64,000 nt of DNA. Source: QWQI01 sp964608915. GTDB lineage: Bacteria > Planctomycetota > Planctomycetia > Isosphaerales > Isosphaeraceae. Under the pieces are notes generated by a model, which saw nothing but the letters and a program-made list of their open reading frames with translations, had not been told where the DNA came from and did not search any database. The position numbers and the translations under genes were made by a program. The stretch spans positions 207,005-271,004 of the forward strand of contig CAZSQA010000003.1 of NCBI GenBank assembly GCA_964608915.1. Direction: 5' to 3'. Position 1 is the first letter of the stretch, and the number at the start of each line of letters is the position of its first letter. This document shows, piece after piece, positions 46,901 to 55,000 of the stretch.

Positions 46901-46991
46901 ACCGGCGCAGCCACTTGCGTCGCCGCCTCGATGAGTGAGGCTGGGCCGGTAAAGCGTTCGTGGATTCAGCGGATTCGGCGGATGGTGGCAT
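43965..46991 (-). CDS. Membrane-anchored TPR protein fused to FG-GAP/VCBS repeats and ASPIC/UnbV domain
   Basis: About 1008 residues. N-terminal anchor (RFLFVAAVLVATLVFVKFAL), then a TPR-type region (about 35-460) with DDPLGRFAWAESRRELGLPM and YRTQEGRRLVLLAKLFE. The second half has FG-GAP/VCBS calcium-binding-type repeats such as AVFDYDGDGRVDIFF, AVGDYDGEGKPDLFV, ADLDGDGDQDLFA and VIDLDDDGRLDLFV. It ends with an ASPIC/UnbV (CRTAC1-like) domain with HVAGGTGYLSHSDSRLVFGLG. Start uncertain: ATG at 46991 or the ATG pair at 47075, neither with a clear ribosome site. Probably faces the periplasm or outside. Confidence 0.8.
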   Translation of the reverse strand: MPPSAESAESTNALPAQPHSSRRRRKWLRRFLFVAAVLVATLVFVKFALPGGRFDPEMPEAEARTLTKAAIDSGDVDAFVALQNEYWFRRTALPEPGWQGLSRRIFRIAIDDGIQAAWEDVRAQKSMRARLAQFQWSKMTSSSQVIEYPRLIEATIGQEEWFRKERESLGVTVERSETGQVHEKRMKLFDTLLRTGDALDELWRVAAYYDSPDALCDWVVKSMEPSPDFRGLEKTLSGYSKAEPGNFEVQRAMGLLRWSQGRFADAEPLLRSAAMQLDDDPLGRFAWAESRRELGLPMDAEKLMGSISQDNPNYRTQEGRRLVLLAKLFETGGDSQRAKESLEKSVKINPWEREAWYRLASVRAAAGEAEGAKQARERAESLEAVETAIRKAHETYRRGDRKPEAVLQAVVQADDARFDAVIAAWRAFRRMPDSKIPESAPDPELFFAARPRSIDLPRNPAEWLWLDESTGKSETNSEGSIVFESVPSERSGLQFAYASFAGKSFRVADVMGGGVAVFDYDGDGRVDIFFPQGCPFEEIGKPDAKGGNRLFRNLGGWRFEDVTDKAGVAGRGYGMGVAVGDYDGEGKPDLFVTGFGNATLFRNRGDGTFEDVTDKSGVSCDSWTTAAAFADLDGDGDQDLFAVTYVDSRLDLPEICMDDSGRMIHCSPGRFEAQPDKLWENLGDGTFADVSKSSGIAAAPRGRGLGLAVIDLDDDGRLDLFVANDASPNFFFRNEGGLKFRESADEAGLAVDGSGRPTASMGVVAEDMDADGRPDIFHTNFLNESNTFRKNLGGGLFQDTTLAMGLSASSLSKTGFGAIAADADRDGFLDLFIANGHLDNQPWIGVSMAQKPLFYRGAGAKGFSLLPESAFPYLSKPVVGRGMAAGDFDDDGLLDLVIVHRDAPVELLRNVSTNAGNWIGFEIRSKNGGLPPAGTVVELQAGGKKQVRHVAGGTGYLSHSDSRLVFGLGAAEQVESVTIRFPDKAEMKVISLDASQREPGGYRRIELP

Positions 46992-47132
46992 CGGTCGGCT
47001 TCGTTGGGATGACCTGACTCGCGATCGACCTGGATGGCTCGGCCGCACTCTCCTCGATCGCCTTATGAACATCATAATCGCGAAGGCGGTCGGGATGCCA
47101 ATTCCTAACTTTCGGCACAGCCGAAGCCCCGA

Positions 47133-48563
47133 TCATTTCGAAGCCGTCAAAGCGTCCGGAATGCTCTTCGGAACCGGCCGGGGACAAAAGACCCGGTCCG
47201 GCAATGAGGGATTCAATTCCGGGCTCGTCCTGTCGAAGAACATTCGGTCGAACCAGGCCTGGTCGGCCATCATCAGGGTGGCAGCCGGGCGTGCCGAATC
47301 GGCATCTATCATGGCCGAAATAAGGTCGAGCCTTGCGATCGCCTCGGCATGGGCCGACATCGTTCGCGGCGGGTCATTACGTTCGAGATAAAGGCGGACG
47401 GCATTGAACAGCCGTGTTTCGACGCGATCGAGCGCGCGTGCGTGCGACTCCGCGACTTTCGCTCGCACGAACTGGCCCGATTCCCAGGACATTTGGGCGA
47501 CGAGGGACCAGGCGTTTCGAAATCGGGGGTCGAGCCTGATCGCCGCTTCGGCATCCTGCAGGGCCAATTCGGTGTCGCCCGTTTTCATGAATAGCTGCGC
47601 CCGGCAGAAAAGCCGCATCGCTTCCTGCGTTTCGAAATGAATCGAATGCCGGCAAGGCGGGCCCATGATCGATTCCGAATCGACCGGCATTTTCAGAGCC
47701 AGGCGAGTTTCGGCCCAGGCGAAGCGACCTTCGGGGTCGTCCGTGAAAGCGTCGGCCGCACGTGCCAGAAGCGGCTCGGCCTTTTCGAACTGGCCGGCAT
47801 GCCTATGAGCGATACCGACGAACCGGACGAGCCAGAGATCATCGGGCAATTTATCCGAAATCGATTCGAGGTATTTTCGAATGTCCGCGTCGCGGTCGAA
47901 TTCGCTGACGAGCTCACTGACGCGCAGGAACTCCTCGAAGTCGGACTGCTGCAGGGCGGCCAGCCATGCGTACCAGCGCTGGTCGGCTGCTTCGCCCACA
48001 CGGCCTTGCATTTCGTAATGAGCCGCCAGCAGCGAGTTCGGATCGCGGCCGAGGATTTCCGGCGAGGGATGAGGCGTGAAACCCGTATGACGCAGAAGTT
48101 CGGCGCTTCGTTTCGCGGCGGCTTCGACAATGCGGGGCCTGTATCGATCCACGATCGACTCGGCGGCGGAATGAAGCTTGCTCGAATGCAGCGAGGCACG
48201 GGCCGATCGTGTCAATTCGTATGTTCGAATGCCATTTCGGATCGAGCCCGTCTGCTGAATGAAGTCGAGAAGATCCCAGACGGTCAACGAACCCTCGGTG
48301 GACTGTTTGATCAGAACTTCTTCCTGAATCGCCAGCCACGTTTCGGCGTCGTCGGCTTTTTCGGCCTCACGGCGAATGATAAGTGCATCCTTCAATGGCA
48401 TTTTCGAGTCGAAGCGAACGGTTGGCCTCGAATCGACGAACGCAGCGGTTCCTATCGCAACAATGGCCAGAATGAGCGAAGCGTAGATTCGACGAACACG
48501 ACGTTTCGAAGTTCGCGGTTTCGATGCATTTTCGATCGATGTCAGTTCCCTCGCGGGTTTCAT
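47133..48563 (-). CDS. Membrane-anchored TPR-type protein, paralogue 2
   Basis: A 476-residue protein with an N-terminal anchor (YASLILAIVAIGTAAFV) and the cluster's shared opening VRFDSKMPLKDA, then ADDAETWLAIQEEVLI. The repeat region has FTDDPEGRFAWAETRLALKM, then SIMGPPCRHSIHFETQEAMR and AEAAIRLDPRFRNAWSLVA, nearly identical in places to the gene upstream. ATG overlaps the upstream stop by 4 bases (ATGA), so the pair is translationally coupled. Function unknown. Confidence 0.78.
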   Translation of the reverse strand: MKPARELTSIENASKPRTSKRRVRRIYASLILAIVAIGTAAFVDSRPTVRFDSKMPLKDALIIRREAEKADDAETWLAIQEEVLIKQSTEGSLTVWDLLDFIQQTGSIRNGIRTYELTRSARASLHSSKLHSAAESIVDRYRPRIVEAAAKRSAELLRHTGFTPHPSPEILGRDPNSLLAAHYEMQGRVGEAADQRWYAWLAALQQSDFEEFLRVSELVSEFDRDADIRKYLESISDKLPDDLWLVRFVGIAHRHAGQFEKAEPLLARAADAFTDDPEGRFAWAETRLALKMPVDSESIMGPPCRHSIHFETQEAMRLFCRAQLFMKTGDTELALQDAEAAIRLDPRFRNAWSLVAQMSWESGQFVRAKVAESHARALDRVETRLFNAVRLYLERNDPPRTMSAHAEAIARLDLISAMIDADSARPAATLMMADQAWFDRMFFDRTSPELNPSLPDRVFCPRPVPKSIPDALTASK

Positions 48564-50029
48564 AACCTCACGCCACCCAGACCCCGGGATTCGGGCGTTT
48601 CGGATCGCAGGACCGGGCGGGGCTGGAAGAATTGGTCAGGGATGCCGGGCTGGAGTTCCGGAAGCTTGCGGAATGCCGGATAGCCGATTTCTCCTGTGGC
48701 GATTTTCCGTGCCGATTTCAACGCTTCGGCCGCGTGCGGCCAATCCAGTTGCTGCAAGGCCTCGATCAAGGGTTCGACGGTTCCGCCGTCGTCGCGCATT
48801 CGCCGATCATTTATTCGGGTTTCTTCGACGCGCATCGCGAACGATTTCAGCGCGGTTTTCAGGTGATTTTTCTTCTCCGACCAGTTTCGAGCCTCCTGTT
48901 CGGCGAAATGCGATCGATCGGTGTCGCCCGATTTTTTCGCGATTCCGGCCAGCGTTTCCCAGCCTTCGACGCTTCGCGGATCGAGCTTCACAGCGGCTTC
49001 GGCGTCCTGACGGGCGGCTTCGAGCTTGCCCTGTTTTTCGTGAATTTGTGCTCGAAACGTCAGGCGCATCGCTTCCTGAGTTTCGAAATGGATCGATTTG
49101 CGGCACGGCGGGCCCATGATCGATTCGGCGTCGACAGGCAGATTCAACGCGAGCCGGGCTTCGGCCCAGGCGTGTCGGCCTTCAGGGTCGTCGGCGAAGA
49201 GCTCGGCCGATTTCGCCAGAAGGGGCTCGGCTTCAGCGTATTTGCCGTCGCGGCTGCGGATGACGCCGGCCATACGCACGAGCCAGTTGTCGTCGGGATG
49301 CTTTTCGTACCGTTTCTCGAGGCTTTTCCGGATGGAAGGCTCCTGCAGAAAATAGCTGCCCGACGATTGCAGCCGAAGCCATCTTACGAAAACCTCGTTC
49401 GAGAACGATTCCAGGAATGCGAGCCAGGTTTGGTCGGTCGCATCTCCGAGCCGGGCCTGACGTTCGACGAACACGCTGAGGCGGTTGTTCAGCGATTGGC
49501 CGATCATGTGCGGCACGGTCTGCTTATCCTGATAGGTTTCCTTCAGGATTTCGGCCATCTTGTCGACACAGGCCTGCGTGATTCGAGGCTTGTATTCGCG
49601 ATCGATCATGCCCAATGCCCGGCCATAAAATTCGACTCGTTCGGTTTCGACGAGGAACCGGTCGTACTCGAGGACCTCCATCGCTTTCGAAATGGATCGG
49701 CGTTTGATGATCAGACCTGGAAGGGCCTTCCAGCTGGTATTCAGGGATTCGATGTGACGTGGCCAAAGGATTTCTTTATGGATGGCGATCCAGGTCTCAG
49801 CGTCGTCGGTCTCGGCGGCATTGTCTCGGAGGATCTCAGCCGCGACCGTCGTCATGCCCGGGTCGAAGCGGCGCGCGGAACGGCTTTCGAATACCGCGTA
49901 GACAATTGCGATCACCGAACCGACAGCAACGACCGAGAAAATTACGAGAGAATTGCGAAGAAACCGTCGATTCCGGTTTCGCCAACGCTCGACGGGTTCC
50001 ATTTCCAGGTCCGGGTGTGGCATGGGCAA
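48560..50029 (-). CDS. Membrane-anchored TPR-type protein, paralogue 1
   Basis: A 489-residue protein with an N-terminal anchor (NSLVIFSVVAVGSVIAIVYA), RRFDPGMTTVAAEILRDNA and TDDAETWIAIHKEILW. The repeat region ADDPEGRHAWAEARLALNLP, SIMGPPCRKSIHFETQEAMR and AEAAVKLDPRSVEGWETLA is close to paralogue 2. It is the first gene of the minus-strand cluster. A second ATG lies two codons downstream of 50029. No catalytic motif seen; a scaffold or interaction role is inferred from the TPR-like repeats. Confidence 0.78.
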   Translation of the reverse strand: MPMPHPDLEMEPVERWRNRNRRFLRNSLVIFSVVAVGSVIAIVYAVFESRSARRFDPGMTTVAAEILRDNAAETDDAETWIAIHKEILWPRHIESLNTSWKALPGLIIKRRSISKAMEVLEYDRFLVETERVEFYGRALGMIDREYKPRITQACVDKMAEILKETYQDKQTVPHMIGQSLNNRLSVFVERQARLGDATDQTWLAFLESFSNEVFVRWLRLQSSGSYFLQEPSIRKSLEKRYEKHPDDNWLVRMAGVIRSRDGKYAEAEPLLAKSAELFADDPEGRHAWAEARLALNLPVDAESIMGPPCRKSIHFETQEAMRLTFRAQIHEKQGKLEAARQDAEAAVKLDPRSVEGWETLAGIAKKSGDTDRSHFAEQEARNWSEKKNHLKTALKSFAMRVEETRINDRRMRDDGGTVEPLIEALQQLDWPHAAEALKSARKIATGEIGYPAFRKLPELQPGIPDQFFQPRPVLRSETPESRGLGGVRL

Positions 50030-50061
50030 ACTCTCGTTAATGCAAACAGATTTCGTTCCCG

Positions 50062-50115
50062 CGCTGACGCTTCCGGCTCGTCAGAAATCATCCGTCGCTG
50101 ACGCTTCCGGCTCGT
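50062..50115. repeat. Two direct copies of a 20-bp intergenic repeat
   Basis: CGCTGACGCTTCCGGCTCGT occurs at 50062-50081 and again at 50096-50115, 14 bases apart, between the GlcD gene and the TPR cluster. Its 11-base core TTCCGGCTCGT appears once more at 38472-38482 next to the large palindrome. I recall similar GAGCCGGAAGCGTCAGCG units scattered in planctomycete genomes. Confidence 0.75.
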
Positions 50116-50155
50116 TTTTGGGCTCCGCCTCACTTTCTCGGATCGATCTTCGGAT

Positions 50156-51676
50156 TTATGCCCCGGCGTGGTGGCCCGGGTGGGCTTTTTCCAGGCAGCC
50201 GCAGCCGTAGGGGATGAGTTTCAGGGGGCTGCAGCGGTTCTCTGGATTGAACACGTCGCGGACGGAGGCCATGGCTTCGAGCGATTCGGCGCTGAAGAGT
50301 TTGTCCATGAATTCCATTTTCTCCACGCCGATGCCGTGCTCTCCCGTCACCGAGCCGCCGCAGGCGATGCATTCCGATAGAATCTCGTGGCTGGCCGCGA
50401 GCACGGTTTTCACCTGTTCAGGCTTGGTTTCGTCGAACATCAGGATCGGGTGAATGTTGCCGTCGCCAGCGTGGAACACGTTCGCGATGCGAATGCCGTA
50501 TTTTTCGCCCGTCTTCTGAATGAAATGCAAAATATGCGGCAGCTTGGTGCGGGGGACCACGCCGTCCTGCGTGCAGAACGTGGGCGACAGGCGGCCGATG
50601 GCGCCGAAGGCCGACTTGCGGCTCTTCCAGATCGCCATGTATTCGGGTTCCTTGCGTGTGCGCCAGGGGATTTTCTTCTGGACGGAGCCGCCGTTTTTCA
50701 GGACGACGGTCTCGATGGCGGCTGCCTGATCCTCGAGGCCGGCCTCCAGGCCGTCGGTTTCGATGATCAGAACGGCGCCGGCGTCGGTGGGGAAGCCGAA
50801 GCGGAAGGCTTCCTCGACGGCCCGGATCATCAGGTTATCGAGCATTTCCAGGGCTGCGGGCACGATCCCGGCGGCGATGATGTCCGAGACGGTTTTGGTG
50901 CAGCTTTCGATAGAGTCGAACACGCCGAGGAAGGTGCGGCCGGCTTCCGGGTCGCGGGTCAGGCGCACGATGGCCTTCGTCACAATCCCGAAGGTGCCTT
51001 CGTGGCCGACGATCAGGCCGGTCATGTCCAGGCCCGGCGTTTCTTCGCAGGGGCCGCCGAATTCGACGATCGAGCCGTCGGGCATGACCATTTCCACGCC
51101 CAGCACGTGATTGACCGTCACGCCGTATTTGAGGGTATGGGGCCCGCCGGAATTGGTGGCCACGTTGCCGCCGATGGTGCAGGCGGTCTGGCTGGAAGGG
51201 TCCGGCGCGTAATGAAAACCGCTGCCGGACAGGGCCCTGGTGAGCCATACGTTCACGACGCCTGGCTCGACCACGGCGTAGCGATCGCGGTGATTGATCT
51301 CGAGGATCCGCTTCATGCGGGTCAGGGCGATCATCACGCCGCCGCCGACGGCCAGGGTGCCGCCGGCCAGAGATGTGCCCGCGCCCCGTGGCACGAAGGG
51401 GATGGCGTATTTGTTGCAGAGCTTGACGATCTCGACGACGTGATCCCGGCAGGTGGGGAAGACGACGACGTCCGGCAGGTTCTTTTCGATGACGTAACCA
51501 TCGCACTCATAGACGATTCGCTCGTCGTGGTGGGTGATCAGGTTGTCGTCGCCGAGGGCCATACGCAGGGCTTCGATCAGGGCCGAAAGGGCGGCCGGAT
51601 CGACGCGTGGCACTCCGGCATGACCAGAGTCATGGGCCATGGCGGACGACGTTTGGGGGGCGTGTGCGATGCTCAT
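50156..51676 (-). CDS. glcD: FAD-linked oxidase, glycolate oxidase subunit GlcD-like
   Basis: A 506-residue FAD-binding oxidase of the VAO/PCMH type. The FAD domain shows PDVVVFPTCRDHVVEIVKL, VPRGAGTSLAGGTLAVGGG, DPSSQTACTIGGNVATNSGG and TGLIVGHEGTFGIVTKA. The C-terminal substrate domain has VFHAGDGNIHPILMFD and the end motif SVTGEHGIGVEKMEFM. Oxidises glycolate, D-lactate or a related 2-hydroxy acid; the substrate cannot be set by eye, and no glcE/glcF genes adjoin. The ATG at 51676 is preferred; an in-frame ATG 12 codons later is possible. Confidence 0.88.
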   Translation of the reverse strand: MSIAHAPQTSSAMAHDSGHAGVPRVDPAALSALIEALRMALGDDNLITHHDERIVYECDGYVIEKNLPDVVVFPTCRDHVVEIVKLCNKYAIPFVPRGAGTSLAGGTLAVGGGVMIALTRMKRILEINHRDRYAVVEPGVVNVWLTRALSGSGFHYAPDPSSQTACTIGGNVATNSGGPHTLKYGVTVNHVLGVEMVMPDGSIVEFGGPCEETPGLDMTGLIVGHEGTFGIVTKAIVRLTRDPEAGRTFLGVFDSIESCTKTVSDIIAAGIVPAALEMLDNLMIRAVEEAFRFGFPTDAGAVLIIETDGLEAGLEDQAAAIETVVLKNGGSVQKKIPWRTRKEPEYMAIWKSRKSAFGAIGRLSPTFCTQDGVVPRTKLPHILHFIQKTGEKYGIRIANVFHAGDGNIHPILMFDETKPEQVKTVLAASHEILSECIACGGSVTGEHGIGVEKMEFMDKLFSAESLEAMASVRDVFNPENRCSPLKLIPYGCGCLEKAHPGHHAGA

Positions 51677-52036
51677 CGGGATGGACCGGTTCGGACATTG
51701 CGGGGTTGCTGCGCGGTGCGCAGGGCAATTCGTTCTGCGATGACGGGCGAAAAGCATGATAACGAATCACCGGCCGCATGTGGCAGTGCCCTTCGTCGAA
51801 TTTCCGGCCGCGCGGGAATCCCTCTCACCGGTCTTGTCTCATGGAGAGGAACGGGATAGAAACCCTGCCGGTTCCTTACACGAATCGCCAAAATTCCCGT
51901 TTTTCGCGCCATACTACCCTTTTTCGAATTCGGACCTCCTACGTATAATATCGCGACGTTCAGTGACATACCGTCACCTCTCCAATCGACGACGATTCAA
52001 GCGGAAATCCAGCGACACCGCGAAAGCCTGACGTCT
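51677..52036 (+). promoter_or_regulatory. Divergent gene-free region with candidate promoter of the hybrid kinase
   Basis: Between GlcD (minus, start 51676) and the hybrid kinase (start 52037). A perfect TATAAT lies at 51944-51949 with TTTTCG 17 bases upstream (51921-51926), 87 bases before the kinase ATG. The -35 is weak. Nothing else recognised in the 360 bases. Confidence 0.5.
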
Positions 52037-55000
52037 ATGCAGCGTCCTGCGAAGGTTGACGATTGCTTGCGGATTCTCGACGAATCGATCCGGATCCTCT
52101 CGGATCTCGACGATTTTCCGTCGGGCGTCGAGAGGTTGCTCGCATCGATCGGCGTGCGGCTCGGGTTTCGGATCGGCGAATTCTGGGAATTCGATGCCGG
52201 CTCCGGGGCATTCGAGCGGCATGCCCCGGCGTGGTTTTCCGATGTCTCACCGGCAGATTTCGGCGCCAGTGCATTCGGTGATTCGTCCAAGCCGGGCGAC
52301 TGCGTTTCGGAATACTTAACGCGTGCCCGGCAAGACATGCGGGTCGTGACGATCGAACTTGCCGGGCATTGCCCGGGACTCGAAAACCCGCACGAGCCCG
52401 GGCTAATTTCGGGTGTGGTTTTTCCCGTTCACGATGGTGGCGACACGCTCGGTGTGATGGTGTTTTACGGCCCCGATCGCCAGATCGCCGATGCCGATCT
52501 CGAATCGCTGCTCTCGACGCTCGGGCGCCAGATCGGCCTTGAAGGCCGTCGAATCAGGGCCGGGAAAATCGCCAGAGCACGAGAGACGCTCCTGAACGAA
52601 GTGATCGACCAATTGCCGGTCGAAGTGTTCGTCAAGGATCGCTCGGGCCGATATCGGCTCGTCAATCGCAAGCACCTGGAGAATACAGGGCTGTCCGCAG
52701 CTGAGATTCTCGGCAAAACGGACGCGGAGATTTCCCCCCTCGAGATCGCGACGGATTACGCGGCCATTGACCGCACCGTGCTCGATTCGGGCATCGCGAA
52801 CGATGCCAGGCAGACGGCCAGCGAAAGTCAAAGCACGCGTCAGGTGCTGACTCACGAGTTTCGGCTCGAAGGCCATGCCCTTGAAGGATTTGACATTTGC
52901 GGGGTGACGTCGGACATCACACAGCACGAGCGGATGGAAGCGGAACTCAGAAAAAGCGAGCTTCGTTATCGCCAGGTTCTGGAAGCCATCCAGGAGGCCG
53001 TTTGGGAATGCGATTTACGTTCGGGCGAAGTGATCGCCAACGATCTCTGGTTTCGCCAGATCGGTCATGAGCCAGGCGAAGTGCCCGCGACGCTGGCGAC
53101 TTGGGAATGCTCGATCCATCCCGACGACCGGGCGGGCCTCCTTCAGATTCGCGACGAATTCATCGGCGGCGGCGAAGTGAACACTGCCGAACACCGGATC
53201 GTCACCTCCGCCGGAGAAACGCGCTGGATCCGCACCACCGGCCGGATCGTCGAGCGCGATGCCGCCGGGAATCCGGTCAGGATGGTCGGTTCGAATCTCG
53301 ACATTACGGACCACAAGAGGGCGGAGGAGATGCTCTCCCGCAGCGAACGGCGCCTCCGCCAGGCGATGGATGCCGCAAAGGAAGCCGTCTGGGACTGGAA
53401 CGTCGCCACAGGCGATATCGCGGGCAATGATCACTGGTATCGCCAGATCGGCTACGAGCCCGGCGAGATTCCGGCAAATCTCGAACGGTGGCTGCAGATG
53501 GTCCATCCCGACGACATCGCCGAGACGATGCGAACCCTGACCGAATACATGGAAGGCCGCAGCACGATCAACTGGGTCGAGCACCGGATGGTGACCCGAT
53601 CCGGTGAAGTACGGTGGCTGCGCACGAGCGGCTCGATCGTCGAATGGGGCCCCCATGGCGAACCGCTGCGCGTCGTGGGTACGAATCTCGACATTACCGA
53701 CCGCAAGCGGGCGGAGGAATCGCTCCATCGAAGCGAAAGACGCTATCGCCAGGCGCTGGAGGCCGCGCAGGAATCGGTCTGGGAGCTCGATCTGCGCACG
53801 AAGGAAGTCGAAGTGAGCGACTTGTGGTATCGCCAGTTGGGTTACGAGCCCGGCGAAATTCACGCGACGTTCGAAACATGGCTCAATGCGGTACATCCGG
53901 ACGACTTGACCGAATTGCACGCGACTCACATCGATTTCGTCCAGTCCGGCGGCATTTCATCCACCGAGCACCGGATCATCACGAAATCGGGCGAAATCCG
54001 CTGGATTCGCTCCTTCGTGACGATCACGGAAAGGGACGTCGACGGCAGACCCGTCCGCATGCTCGGGACGAACCTGGACGTCACCGATCGGAAACGGACG
54101 CAGGAAGCCCTTCAGCGCAGCGAGGCCCGGCTTCGCCTCGCCCTGGAGGCCGCTCAGGAATCGGTCTGGGAATGGGATGCCGCCACGGGGCTTGTCGTCG
54201 CCAATGATCTCTGGTACCGGCAGCTCGGCTTCGAAACTGGCGAAGTTCAGCCTTCCGCCGAAATCTGGGACAGCATGATTCACCCGGACGACCGGGAAAG
54301 GGTGCGCCTGGAACGTGAATCTTTCCTGACCGGCCAGGGAGACAACGGCACGGAACATCGCATCGTGACGAAGTCCGGCGAAGTGCGCTGGGTGAAGTCG
54401 AGCGGCATAGTCGTCGAGCGCGACGAAGCCGGGCTACCGCTGCGGATCGTCGGCACGACGCTCGACATCACCGCCCGCAAGAAGGCCGAAGCGGCACTTC
54501 AGCAGCGGGAAACGTTTCAGAGGGCCGTCCTGGAAAGCGCTGGCGAGGCCATCATCGTCGCCTCGTCGACGGGCGTGATCACGCTTTTCAATCGAGCCGC
54601 CGAACGGCTGCTGGGTTATTCGGCGGAAGAAATGGTCGGGAATACGACGCCCGTGAATTTTCACGAGCCCGCCGAAGTCTCGCACCGTGCCGAATTACTG
54701 AGCGCGGCTCTGGGCCGTAAGGTCGAGCCTGGATTCGAAGTCTTCGTGGCCCGGCCGCGGCTGGAAATGACCGAAACGAGTGAGTGGACGTATATCCACA
54801 AGGATGGTCATCGTATTCCGGTTCTTCTTACCGTCAGTGCGCTGATGGAGCCTAGTGGAGAGTTAACCGGATTTCTCGGCATCGTCCGGGACATCAGCGT
54901 ACTGAAGAAAGCCGAAGCGGATTTGCGCGCGAGCGAGCTGCACCTTTCGATCGCGCTGAAGCTCGCGAAGGCCGGCCAATGGTCCTACGACATCGATACC

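Noticed and set aside
50387..51859. A 490-codon plus-strand frame over glcD
   Set aside because: Antisense to conserved FAD-binding motifs. His- and Gly-rich low-complexity translation typical of a shadow.
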